A stretch of DNA of 10,533 nt from CAZSAT01 sp964604675 (lineage in GTDB: Bacteria; Myxococcota_A; UBA796; CAJQPC01): NCBI GenBank assembly GCA_964604675.1, contig CAZSAT010000186.1, positions 1-10,533 of the forward strand, read 5' to 3'. Below, piece after piece: positions 1-5,826 of this stretch (the first letter of the stretch is position 1; each line of letters opens with the position of its first letter). Under the pieces are notes generated by a model. That model ran no database searches and was not told where the DNA came from. It saw nothing but the letters and a program-made list of their open reading frames with translations. Both the position numbers and the translations under genes were made by a program.

Positions 1-1
1 G

Positions 2-778
2 GTGCTGATCACCGGTTTCGGTTCAGCCCCGACTAAAACTGAAGGACAGGGCGTGGTCTTTGACAATGCTTCTGAGTCCTACACCGCTCGCTACACGCAT
101 GAAACAATTGCGTTAGCGTTTGCGCTGACCGATGAGGCCGTCGAGGATAACCTCTACGACTCGCTGGGCAAGCGCTACGTGAAGGCCCTAGCCCGCTCAA
201 TGAGCAACACCAAAGAGGTCAAAGGTGCAGACGTGCTGAATAATGCATTCAGCAGCAGCTACACCGGCGGCGACGGTGTGTCGCTTATCAACACGGCTCA
301 CCCGCTGGCTGGTGGTGGCACTGCCGCCAACCGCGCCACGACAATGGCCGACCTGAACGAAACGTCTTTGGAAGATGCGCTGATCGACATCAGCACATTT
401 ACCGACGACAAAGGTCTCACGATCTCGGTTCAGGCGACTAAGCTGGTCGTTCCCCCTCAACTCGTTTTTGTGGCCGACAGGATCATGAACTCTACGTTGC
501 GACCGGGAACTGCCGACAACGACGTGAACGCGATCCGCAACACGGGCGTCCTGCCGGGCGGCTATACGGTCAACCATTATCTGGCTGACCCGGATGCTTT
601 CTTCCTGCTGACAACGGTGACTGACACAGGCGAAGGCCTGAAGATGTTCCAGCGCACAGCGATGGAGAACAGCATGGAGCCGGACTTTAGCACCGGAAAC
701 ATCCGCTATAAGGCTCGCGAGCGTTACTCGTTTGGGTGGTCTGACTGGCGTGGTATTTACGGTAGTCAAGGCGCGTAA
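2..778 (+). CDS. Major capsid protein, Mu gpT-like (5' partial)
   Basis: This is the C-terminal 258 residues of a major head subunit, the protein that forms the icosahedral shell. The recognisable family features are the 'ETIALAFALTDEAVEDNLYD' stretch (about residues 34-53) and the 'INTAHPLAGGG' loop (about 96-106). Further along are 'LVVPPQLVFVADRIMNS' with 'LRPGTADNDVNAIRN' and the C-terminal pair 'YKARERYSFGWSDWRGIYGS'. This pattern belongs to the Mu gpT-like branch of the HK97-fold capsid proteins. The frame is open at the left edge, and family members are, from memory, around 300 residues. The GTG at base 2 is therefore probably internal and some N-terminal residues lie outside the window. 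The gene ends just before a strong intrinsic terminator, as expected for a very highly expressed capsid gene. The family call is by recognition of motifs, not by a search. Confidence 0.87.
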   Translation: MLITGFGSAPTKTEGQGVVFDNASESYTARYTHETIALAFALTDEAVEDNLYDSLGKRYVKALARSMSNTKEVKGADVLNNAFSSSYTGGDGVSLINTAHPLAGGGTAANRATTMADLNETSLEDALIDISTFTDDKGLTISVQATKLVVPPQLVFVADRIMNSTLRPGTADNDVNAIRNTGVLPGGYTVNHYLADPDAFFLLTTVTDTGEGLKMFQRTAMENSMEPDFSTGNIRYKARERYSFGWSDWRGIYGSQGA

Positions 779-797
779 ACTCTTTTTGAGAGTTTGG

Positions 798-826
798 AAA
801 AGGGGGCCGTTGGCCCCCTTTTTTTT
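798..826 (+). terminator. Rho-independent terminator after the capsid gene
   Basis: A 7-bp GC stem (GGGGGCC at 802-808 with GGCCCCC at 812-818) closes a 3-nt GTT loop and is followed by eight T (819-826). Four A just upstream (798-801) can extend the stem by pairing with the first T. It sits 20 bases after the capsid stop codon. It would end or attenuate the capsid message and separate capsid from downstream expression levels. Confidence 0.92.
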
Positions 827-940
827 GCGGGCTTGTCTGAGCTAAACTGCCTTTTGACATCTGGGACAATCTAGCCGCAGCGACCGACCCAGCGGACGCT
901 TACGACGACGCGCGGCAAAATCTCTTCGTAAGAGGGACTC
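827..940 (+). other. Non-coding leader between terminator and next gene
   Basis: This stretch of 114 bases lies between the terminator and the start of the gene at 941, the only sizeable intergenic gap in the window. I see no good sigma-70 promoter: a TTGACA at 854-859 has no matching -10 box 16-18 bases downstream. The last 20 bases hold a hairpin over the ribosome binding site. Either a phage-specific promoter that I cannot recognise lies here, or downstream genes depend on read-through of the terminator. Confidence 0.5.
921..936 (+). promoter_or_regulatory. Ribosome binding site inside a small hairpin
   Basis: The Shine-Dalgarno-like AAGAGGG (930-936) sits 4 bases before the ATG at 941. 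Its AAGAGG part can pair with TCTCTT at 921-926 around a CGT loop, giving five Watson-Crick pairs and one G-U pair. The site is thus clear, and may be partly masked in the mRNA. Whether the fold matters in the cell is not shown. Confidence 0.45.
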
Positions 941-1447
941 ATGGCAAAAACAACTTTCTCTGGTCCGGTTAAATCGCTGGCCGGCTTTATCTCCGCAGGC
1001 AACGCTGCTGTTGTCAGCTTGACGGCCGACACCACGCTGACCGTCGCCGCGCACGCGGGCAAAATTCTGCTCACTAACGATGCGGACGGCAAATTTACCT
1101 TGCCTACGATTGTGGCTACCGCGCCTGACAGCGACGACGACCCCAACCAGCTAAACAATTTGGGTGCTTCATTTACGTTTGTGGTCGTAACGGCTGCAAC
1201 GGACATGGACATCCTGACGGACGGCACCGACAAGTTTGTCGGCGGTACGTACACTGGGGTGACTGACGCTACAGGTAAGACGTTCATCAGCGGCGCATCG
1301 AACGATGTGCTTACCATGAACGGATCTACCAAAGGCGGTTTGGCCGGAAGCATCGTCCGAGTTACTGCGATCGCAAGCGCCAAATACGCTATCGAAGGCC
1401 TTATTCTTGGCTCTGGCACGCTCGTAACACCCTTCGCCGACGCTTAA
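941..1447 (+). CDS. Putative head decoration or surface structural protein
   Basis: This is a 168-residue protein rich in Ala, Thr, Val, Gly and Asp, with almost no charged helices and many short beta-prone stretches (for example 'VVSLTADTTLTVAA' and 'ASFTFVVVTAATDMDILTD'). It has no signal peptide and no membrane segment. Its composition, its size and its position right behind the major capsid gene resemble head decoration proteins, which bind the outer capsid surface and stabilise it. I do not recognise a diagnostic motif, so the role is inferred from context. The ATG at 941 is chosen because AAGAGGG lies just upstream and the sequence from MAKTTFSGP onward looks like a normal N-terminus. 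A tail-surface protein is the main alternative. Confidence 0.72.
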   Translation: MAKTTFSGPVKSLAGFISAGNAAVVSLTADTTLTVAAHAGKILLTNDADGKFTLPTIVATAPDSDDDPNQLNNLGASFTFVVVTAATDMDILTDGTDKFVGGTYTGVTDATGKTFISGASNDVLTMNGSTKGGLAGSIVRVTAIASAKYAIEGLILGSGTLVTPFADA

Positions 1448-1461
1448 CAAAGAGGTGACTT

Positions 1462-1863
1462 ATGGCTGACGCCGTAACCAGCCAGACCATTCAGGACGGC
1501 GAACGAAAGGCCGTCCTGAAGTTCACCAACGCCTCTGACGGCTCCGGTGAGTCTGCTGTAAAAAAAGTTGACGTTTCTGCGCTCGCGGCTAACAGCGCCG
1601 GCGATACATGCACCGGGGTCACCATCAACAAAATTTGGTGGCAGTGTACGGGCATGAGCGTAAAAATTGAGTTTGACGCGACCAGCAACGTGTTGGCTAT
1701 CGGTCTGTCAGAGGACAGCACCGGTCACCACGACTACAGCGATTTTTCAGGGATACCCAATAACGCCGGCAGCGGCGTGACGGGTGACCTTGATTTTACG
1801 ACTGTGGGCGCGGGCTCAGGCGACACGTACATGATCGTGCTGGAGTTGATCAAAGGCTACTGA
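1462..1863 (+). CDS. Small virion-associated protein, beta-rich
   Basis: This 133-residue protein, 'MADAVTSQTIQDGERKAVLK' at the start, is predicted beta-rich with alternating polar and hydrophobic residues and a Trp pair in 'INKIWWQCTGMSVKIEFDA'. The same general layout (an N-terminal 'tIqDGeRkavlkftn' followed by short beta strands and an acidic Gly-rich end) is known to me from phage structural clusters near the capsid gene, without a settled function. The start has AGAGGTGA at 1451-1458 three bases ahead of the ATG. The gene lies 14 bases after the previous stop, and its stop codon overlaps the next start by one base (TGATG). It is probably a minor head or head-surface protein. The function is not proven from the sequence. 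Confidence 0.7.
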   Translation: MADAVTSQTIQDGERKAVLKFTNASDGSGESAVKKVDVSALAANSAGDTCTGVTINKIWWQCTGMSVKIEFDATSNVLAIGLSEDSTGHHDYSDFSGIPNNAGSGVTGDLDFTTVGAGSGDTYMIVLELIKGY

Positions 1864-2162
1864 TGCCGACGACCAAGGATGTTAAGAAGCTAAAAAGCGG
1901 AAGGGTCTCCTACCGAGGAGAGACTTTCGCTGGCTTCAACAAGCCAAAACGGACCCCAGGCGAAAAGAAAAAGTTTGCGGTCTTGGCTCGGCAGGGCAAT
2001 CAAGTCAAAAAAGTTACGTATGGCGACCCGGACATGAAGATTCGGACCAGCGACCCTGAACGAAACCGCAGTTTTCGCGCTCGACACAAGTGTGATACGG
2101 CAAAAGACAAGCTTACTGCGCGGTACTGGTCCTGTAAAAAATGGCCGGCATCAAACAGTTAA
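1863..2162 (+). CDS. Small basic conserved phage protein (RHKCD...YWSCKKW type)
   Basis: This is a 99-residue, strongly basic protein. Its C-terminal half carries a pattern I recognise from small proteins of marine podoviruses and cyanomyoviruses: 'RSFRARHKCDTAKDKL' followed by 'TARYWSCKKW' (residues 69-94), with Cys77 and Cys91 and the ending Tyr-Trp-Ser-Cys-Lys-Lys-Trp. The N-terminal part ('SYRGETFAGFNKPKRTPGEK', residues 16-35, then 'KKFAVLARQGNQVKKVTYGD') matches the same family, in which a Lys-rich stretch precedes a short beta hairpin. The function is unknown. Its location between head and connector genes suggests a virion or morphogenesis role, and the paired Cys with His75 could bind a metal. 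Translation is probably coupled to the gene before it through a one-base TGATG overlap. Confidence 0.78.
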   Translation: MPTTKDVKKLKSGRVSYRGETFAGFNKPKRTPGEKKKFAVLARQGNQVKKVTYGDPDMKIRTSDPERNRSFRARHKCDTAKDKLTARYWSCKKWPASNS

Positions 2163-2173
2163 TGGAGTGACCT

Positions 2174-3463
2174 GTGGCTGAGTTCAATCCGTTTAAGTTC
2201 AACCCTTTTCGCCGGATGCCGATGGGCATCACGGTCGATGAGCCGGATCGCGTCAGTCCTTACAAGGACCAAGCGGAGTATCTGTTAAACCGGCCGGCGT
2301 TTAATCGGGGCGCTCGGCCGGATGATCCCCTCCAAGCGTTTCGAGACAGGGATCTTGATCAGGCCATGAGTTCGGTCCAAATGGACTACGAGGGGCTTGA
2401 AAATCAGTATCAGAGCCTTGTCAAACAATTTGAAGATGCCAAGAAAGCTTCATATGAAGATCAGCGCGGGGCAGATGAAGAAGTCAAGAGGATTGCGAAC
2501 GAGATCGCTCGCGTAGAGGCGCTGATTGGCCCCGCTATCGATCCTGATTTGCTGAAAGAGGATTTGCGGAAAGAAATTCTTGCCGGCATACCCGAGCCGA
2601 CAGACATTGATCCTGATCTGCTCAAGGAGGAGCTTCGCCAAGATTTGATCGAGGCGATGCCGGATCAAGAAGCCTTGGTCGCCCAGATCATAGCTGACCT
2701 GCCTGACGACTCTGTTGAGCTGCAGACCATGATCGACGGTTTGCGCGAAGAGCTTAAAGGGCTGATTCCAGATATGCCCGACATCGAGGCATTGCGGGCT
2801 GAGCTGATGGGTCTGATTCCAGACGCCCCTGACTTGGAAGGATTGCGATCTGAATTGATGGGCCTGATTCCAGAGGCTTACGACGACACCGGCTTGCGTG
2901 AAGAGCTGAAGGGCCTGATTCCAGAGGCTCAAGATTTGAGCCCATTAGAGCAGCAAATTTCCGACGTGATGTCCAGATTGGACGCGATAGAGGCCGCGCC
3001 CGCTGAACCTGCTCCTGCTCCCGCTCCCGATCCTGCCCCTACCCCTACCCCTACTCCCGATCCCGCCCCTACTCCAGACCCTGTGGACTACACGGGAATG
3101 TCCACAAGTGACATCTTGGATTCAATTGGCGCGCCCGGAGTTGGGGACATGACATTCGATCCGTTTGATCAATACACTGGGCAAGAGCCCCTTATTCAGT
3201 CGCTTGCTGCTCAGCCGGCTGCAACCGAGCCGGCTGCAATAAGCTACGGCGGCCCGACCTCAAGCTCGGTTGACGTAACTCTTCCGGCGCAGACAACATT
3301 TACCCCTCTGCCCGAAGAAGCTGAAGCATTCTTGCCAGAGACGGTTCGCGCAACGCCGTCGCGAAGAACCACTGTCGAGCGAGATGTTGGCCGGGGCGGT
3401 CGGGGCGGTCGGGGCGGTCGGGGCGGCCGGGGCGGCCGGGGCGGACAAGGAATGTATTTTTGA
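2174..3463 (+). CDS. Acidic coiled-coil virion-region protein with 17-aa repeats and RGG tail
   Basis: I do not recognise this 429-residue protein as a named family. It is clearly modular. Residues 1-17 hold a repeated 'FNPF' motif; about 60-120 is a charged helical region likely to form a coiled coil. About 120-185 has two related blocks beginning 'DPDLLKE'. Residues 190-257 are four units of exactly 17 residues built on 'LREELKGLIPD', and 258-276 is another short helix. Residues 277-303 are a Pro-Ala-Thr-Asp linker, 304-400 is low complexity, and 407-424 is six RGG triplets ending in QGMYF. It is acidic overall with a basic tail. No signal peptide or membrane segment is visible. The start is GTG at 2174, preceded by TGGAG (2163-2167). 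A fibrous spacer, scaffold-like or internal virion protein are all possible; the role is inferred only from position. Confidence 0.75.
   Translation: MAEFNPFKFNPFRRMPMGITVDEPDRVSPYKDQAEYLLNRPAFNRGARPDDPLQAFRDRDLDQAMSSVQMDYEGLENQYQSLVKQFEDAKKASYEDQRGADEEVKRIANEIARVEALIGPAIDPDLLKEDLRKEILAGIPEPTDIDPDLLKEELRQDLIEAMPDQEALVAQIIADLPDDSVELQTMIDGLREELKGLIPDMPDIEALRAELMGLIPDAPDLEGLRSELMGLIPEAYDDTGLREELKGLIPEAQDLSPLEQQISDVMSRLDAIEAAPAEPAPAPAPDPAPTPTPTPDPAPTPDPVDYTGMSTSDILDSIGAPGVGDMTFDPFDQYTGQEPLIQSLAAQPAATEPAAISYGGPTSSSVDVTLPAQTTFTPLPEEAEAFLPETVRATPSRRTTVERDVGRGGRGGRGGRGGRGGRGGQGMYF
2741..2944 (+). repeat. Four tandem 51-bp coding repeats
   Basis: Units start at 2741, 2792, 2843 and 2894 with exact 51-base spacing. 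Each encodes a helix of the form L-R-x-E-L-x-G-L-I-P-[DE] followed by a short acidic linker. The bases CTGATTCCAGA recur unchanged at 2762, 2813, 2864 and 2915 although synonymous codons would allow change, which points to fairly recent duplication. Two more diverged relatives of the unit lie upstream, around 2545-2665. Confidence 0.9.
3002..3082 (+). repeat. Proline-rich low-complexity coding tract
   Basis: This C-rich run encodes alternating Pro with Ala, Thr or Asp (residues 277-303 of the coiled-coil protein). It is built from short repeats such as CCTGCTCC and CCCCTA. It would form a stiff, extended linker between the helical repeat domain and the C-terminal part. Confidence 0.85.
3392..3445 (+). 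repeat. Six 9-bp tandem repeats encoding RGG; G-quadruplex-prone
   Basis: Six units of CGGGGCGG[T/C/A] lie end to end. Each encodes Arg-Gly-Gly near the C-terminus of the coiled-coil protein. Six runs of four G are spaced by five bases on the coding strand, so the tract fits the usual G-quadruplex rule in both DNA and mRNA. Copy number is likely unstable because the units are nearly identical. Confidence 0.92.
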
Positions 3464-3711
3464 TGGCTAAAGCTCCCGACAATGTGGCGAACCCGGCCCT
3501 GTACGCCAAGGCGAAAGCCAAGGCCAAACGAAAATTTGACGTTTACCCGTCCGCCTACGCCAATGCTTACATGGTGAAAGAATATAAAAACATGGGCGGC
3601 AAATATAAAGGCAAGAAGATGAGTTCAGGCGGATCGGTTGAGATTCAAGCGCGCGGTTGTGGCGCGATTATGCCTGCCAAACAAAGAAAAACGCGCGTGC
3701 CTCGTGGCTAG
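3463..3711 (+). CDS. Small basic phage protein with NPALYAKAKAKAKRKF motif
   Basis: This is an 82-residue, Lys-rich protein. Residues 10-48 ('NPALYAKAKAKAKRKF', then 'VYPSAYANAYMVKEYKNMGG') match a family of small viral proteins of unknown function that I recall from marine phages and large DNA viruses. Its hallmark is the 'yPSAyAnaymvkeYk' helix. The C-terminal part 'ARGCGAIMPAKQRKTRVPRG' (63-82) is a short motif often found at the end of small phage proteins. ATG at 3463 is chosen over the TTG just upstream because it lies exactly on the previous stop (TGATG). The protein is probably nucleic-acid binding or virion-associated given its charge, but this is inference. It is followed by another basic protein of a commonly neighbouring family. 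Confidence 0.78.
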   Translation: MAKAPDNVANPALYAKAKAKAKRKFDVYPSAYANAYMVKEYKNMGGKYKGKKMSSGGSVEIQARGCGAIMPAKQRKTRVPRG

Positions 3712-4123
3712 GAAAGGCCTGGAAAAGTGGTTTTCTGAGGACTGGGTTGATATTTCGGCGCCCAAAAAAGGTGGTGGTTTTAAGGCATGCGGGCGCAGCA
3801 GTGCAAAAAAATCTGAGCGTGGCTACCCGAAATGCGTGCCGGAAGCCAAGGCTAACAAAATGTCAAAATCGCAGATTGATTCTGCGGTTAAGAGAAAGCG
3901 AGCCAAGAAGCAGGGGGTCGGAGGCAAACCGACTAACGTATCGACATTTGCAGCAACCGGAGGGTCTGTGAAGAAAAAAACAAAAGGCTACGCCAGAGGC
4001 GGAGTCATGAAGACGAAGGGTTACGCCAAGGGCGGCGCCGCCATGAAGACGAAAGGTGGCGCTAAAGGCGGCAAAAAATTTACGCCGCCTCGCAGAAAAA
4101 ACACCGGGCTTTACGGTAGGTAG
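3704..4123 (+). CDS. Small Lys/Gly-rich conserved phage protein with KGYAKGG repeats
   Basis: This is a 139-residue, very basic protein. Residues 5-66 follow a recognisable viral pattern of unknown function: 'KGLEKWFSEDWVDISAPKKG', then 'GGFKACGRS', 'RGYPKCVPEAKANKMSKSQI' and 'SAVKRKRAKKQG', with conserved Cys29 and Cys44. Residues 93-123 hold three copies of a T-K-G-[YG]-A-[RK]-G-G unit, followed by a basic end. The true start is taken as GTG at 3704, which overlaps the previous gene by 8 bases. It begins the conserved 'ARKGLEKW' region, whereas the upstream ATG at 3638 would add 22 residues that are just the neighbouring gene read in another frame. No strong ribosome binding site is present, so coupling to the gene ahead is likely. 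The role is unknown; DNA or virion binding would suit the charge. Confidence 0.75.
   Translation: MARKGLEKWFSEDWVDISAPKKGGGFKACGRSSAKKSERGYPKCVPEAKANKMSKSQIDSAVKRKRAKKQGVGGKPTNVSTFAATGGSVKKKTKGYARGGVMKTKGYAKGGAAMKTKGGAKGGKKFTPPRRKNTGLYGR
3980..4072 (+). repeat. Three imperfect repeats encoding TKG(Y/G)A(K/R)GG
   Basis: The repeats encode residues 93-100, 104-111 and 116-123 of the basic protein. The last two share ATGAAGACGAA at their left edge (4007 and 4043). They give a flexible, positively charged tail. Confidence 0.85.
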
Positions 4124-4827
4124 TGGCGTATTTGCAAAGCAACATCCCGCACTTCAAGTGCTGGGTGAGAAAGGAGTACACGCACAACCACGAGCAATTC
4201 CACGGCGAGTTTGTTCACGCGATGGCTATCGCTGTCACGACAATGCCAACGAGGTGTTTAAGCTTTCAGCTTATTTTTACTGGCGCCGAGACCTACGATG
4301 ACGACGATGAAGAAAACGTCCTTGGCGGAGCAATGTGGGCGAGGATGCCAATCACTGCGTTGGTGGGCGATACGCCAATGGAAGATTGGCCGGAACCAAT
4401 GCCGGTTTGGGCTGCACAGCCTTGGGATTGTTCTAGCCATAACCATGCGGTCTATGTTTTGGATCGCGCAACACCGTGTCCGTGGCTGGCAAAGATTGAT
4501 GGCGAGATGTACCCGGCGCGGTATTATTTTACGGTTGATTATTCTGAAAATGAAATTGCGGATGACCCAGCTCAGCACAAGCAGTCGCACGTTTTGGAAC
4601 TACTTGATGCCGGCCCTTGGACGGGAAATATTGTCGCGTTGCCAAACAATCGTGTCCGGGTTACGCATCCGGCGTGGTTTGAAACGGGTAGCGGCGCGCC
4701 TGAATTTAAGCCATCTCAGCATATTCATTATTCAAAATCCGACCTAGACTACACACTTGACGTGAATCAAGTGTTCGACAACCTCTACTCGGAGGAGGGA
4801 AAACCAGATGGCGGTAAGCGGAAGTAA
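4123..4827 (+). CDS. Conserved virion-region protein of unknown function (YLQSNIPHFKCWVRKEY)
   Basis: This 234-residue protein begins 'AYLQSNIPHFKCWVRKEY' and contains 'HGEFVHAMAIAVTTMPTR', 'GGAMWARMPITALVGDTP', 'AAQPWDCSSHNHAVYVLDR' and 'KIDGEMYPARYYFTVDY'. It continues with 'DPAQHKQSHVLELLDAGPW' and 'IVALPNNRVRVTHPAW'. I recall close relatives in marine phage contigs directly upstream of gp4-like connector genes, annotated only as hypothetical. It is rich in Trp, His and aromatic beta strands, with no signal peptide or transmembrane helix and no catalytic motif that I can name. The GTG at 4123 sits on the previous stop (TAGTG) and gives the expected N-terminus. The 3' end overlaps the next gene by 20 bases. 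Its conserved place suggests a minor capsid or connector-associated role, which is inference. Confidence 0.78.
   Translation: MAYLQSNIPHFKCWVRKEYTHNHEQFHGEFVHAMAIAVTTMPTRCLSFQLIFTGAETYDDDDEENVLGGAMWARMPITALVGDTPMEDWPEPMPVWAAQPWDCSSHNHAVYVLDRATPCPWLAKIDGEMYPARYYFTVDYSENEIADDPAQHKQSHVLELLDAGPWTGNIVALPNNRVRVTHPAWFETGSGAPEFKPSQHIHYSKSDLDYTLDVNQVFDNLYSEEGKPDGGKRK
4791..4799 (+). promoter_or_regulatory. Strong ribosome binding site for the gp4-like gene
   Basis: GGAGGAGGG lies 8 bases before the ATG at 4808, inside the end of the previous gene. It is the best Shine-Dalgarno sequence in the window and fixes the start of the connector gene despite the 20-base overlap. Confidence 0.88.
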
Positions 4828-5503
4828 AGACTTTGAGCTGGACGTAGCCGACTACGTCGAGGAGGCCTTTGAGCGGTGCGGCCTTGAGCTGAGGACAGGC
4901 TACGACCTGAAAACCGCTACGCGCAGCCTTAACCTTATGCTGGCCGAGTGGTCAAACCGTGGTCTGAATCAATGGACGGTCGCTCAAAAAACCATACCGA
5001 TGGTTGCCGATACGACCGTTTACGATGTGGACAGCACTACGCCAACCGCAACCATTGATGTGCTTGACGTTTTTATTCGCGAGACGATTGGAGGCACCGC
5101 GACCGACGTGCCGCTTAGCCGAATGAGTCGCGCGGAGTACAGCCACGTAGCGACCAAAAGCACGACCGGAAAGCCTAACCAGTTCTACGTGAACAAGCTT
5201 CTGAGCCCAACGATTACGGTCTGGCCGGCCCCGGACAAGAGCAGCACCTACACGGTTTACGTCAACGCGCTAACCCGAATGGACGATGCAGACGCCGGTG
5301 CAAATACGATGCAAGTTCCGTTTCGGTTCTATCCGTGTCTTGCTGCCGGGCTCGCTTATTACATTGCGCTGAAAAAAGCCCCGGATCGCGTACAGATGCT
5401 GAAAAGCATGTACGAGGAAGAATTTGATCGCGCCCTTAGCCAAGACGAGGAGCGCGCGAGCTTCCGCGTGTCGCCTGACCTCAGAAGCTATAACATCGCC
5501 TGA
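4808..5503 (+). CDS. Head-to-tail connector, P22 gp4-like
   Basis: This 231-residue protein belongs by pattern to the P22 gp4 tail-accessory family, which adds a ring under the portal after DNA packaging and carries the rest of the tail. Seen features: an N-terminal helix ending 'AFERCGLELRTGYDLKTATR' (20-39), 'SLNLMLAEWSNRGLNQWTV' (40-58), and a short beta region with 'TIPMVADTTVYDV' (62-74). These are followed by 'PLSRMSRAEYSHV' (102-114), 'TGKPNQFYV' (120-128), 'PTITVWPAPD' (134-143), and the C-terminal helices 'PFRFYPCLAAGLAYYIALKK' (171-190) and 'YEEEFDRALSQDEERASFR' (202-220). Length and motif order match the family. P22 gp4 also has a reported peptidoglycan-cleaving activity; nothing here shows whether this protein has it. 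Confidence 0.86.
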   Translation: MAVSGSKDFELDVADYVEEAFERCGLELRTGYDLKTATRSLNLMLAEWSNRGLNQWTVAQKTIPMVADTTVYDVDSTTPTATIDVLDVFIRETIGGTATDVPLSRMSRAEYSHVATKSTTGKPNQFYVNKLLSPTITVWPAPDKSSTYTVYVNALTRMDDADAGANTMQVPFRFYPCLAAGLAYYIALKKAPDRVQMLKSMYEEEFDRALSQDEERASFRVSPDLRSYNIA

Positions 5504-5826
5504 TGTCATTTGCATCGAACAAGCGGGCCTGGGGAATCTGTGACATCACAGGTTTCCGCTATCGCTTGCGCGACATGAAAAAAACGTGGGACGGCTTGCT
5601 GGTTGGCCCGGATCAGTGGAGCCCAAAACAACCTCAGTTGGAGCGCAAGCCAACGCCGCTCGACCCGCAGGCGTTAAAAGACCCAAGACCTGACCCTAGC
5701 TCCGATGGACGCGACGGCACGGCGTTCACGGTCTATACGAACGTGGGTGATGGACAACTTGGCACAATTTTGCAAACCTTTGAAATCACTGCTAGTGTCG
5801 GCACCGTGGAGATTACAACAACATGA
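5503..5826 (+). CDS. Small phage protein with degenerate zinc-ribbon-like N-terminus
   Basis: This is a 107-residue protein. Residues 10-45 read 'WGICDITGFRYRLRDMKK', then 'TWDGLLVGPDQWSPKQPQLE'. From memory, related phage proteins have two Cys-x2-Cys knuckles here (of the form ICDxCGFRY and VCPxCWE) that would bind zinc. Here only Cys13 remains, with Thr16, Gly35 and Gln38 at the other three places. The middle (46-72) is a Pro/Asp-rich linker, and the end (73-107) is beta-prone with 'GTILQTFEITASVGTVEITT'. It sits between the two connector-type genes, overlaps the first by one base (TGATG) and the next by four (ATGA), and so is probably made together with them. A small structural or assembly role is likely; the exact function is unknown. 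Confidence 0.75.
   Translation: MSFASNKRAWGICDITGFRYRLRDMKKTWDGLLVGPDQWSPKQPQLERKPTPLDPQALKDPRPDPSSDGRDGTAFTVYTNVGDGQLGTILQTFEITASVGTVEITTT

Noticed and set aside
197..769. Long reverse-strand open frame opposite the capsid gene
   Set aside because: The product has no recognisable motif, and the forward frame is a clear capsid protein. It arises from the GC-rich codon pattern of the + strand gene, as do the other reverse-strand frames in the window.
854..882. TTGACA as a possible sigma-70 -35 box
   Set aside because: The bases at the expected -10 position (877-882) are GCAGCG, nothing like TATAAT, and nearby spacings are no better.
847..972. Open frame reading PFDIWDNLAAATDPADAYDDARQNLFVRG in pieces, across the leader and into the gene at 941
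   Set aside because: It has a protein-like composition but no ATG, GTG or TTG start (only CTG at 847) and no ribosome binding site, and it overlaps the well-supported start at 941. It could be a gene remnant or chance.
2450..2932. Reverse-strand frame with repeated Trp-Asn-Gln motifs
   Set aside because: The repeats are the mirror image of the 51-bp units of the forward coiled-coil gene, so they are not independent evidence of coding.
3638..3703. N-terminal extension of the KGYAKGG protein from ATG 3638
   Set aside because: It lies wholly inside the preceding conserved gene in another frame, and the family-like sequence begins at GTG 3704.
4056..4301. 81-residue forward frame across the 3704 and 4123 genes
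   Set aside because: It reads the two conserved genes out of frame and has no family-like motif or ribosome binding site.
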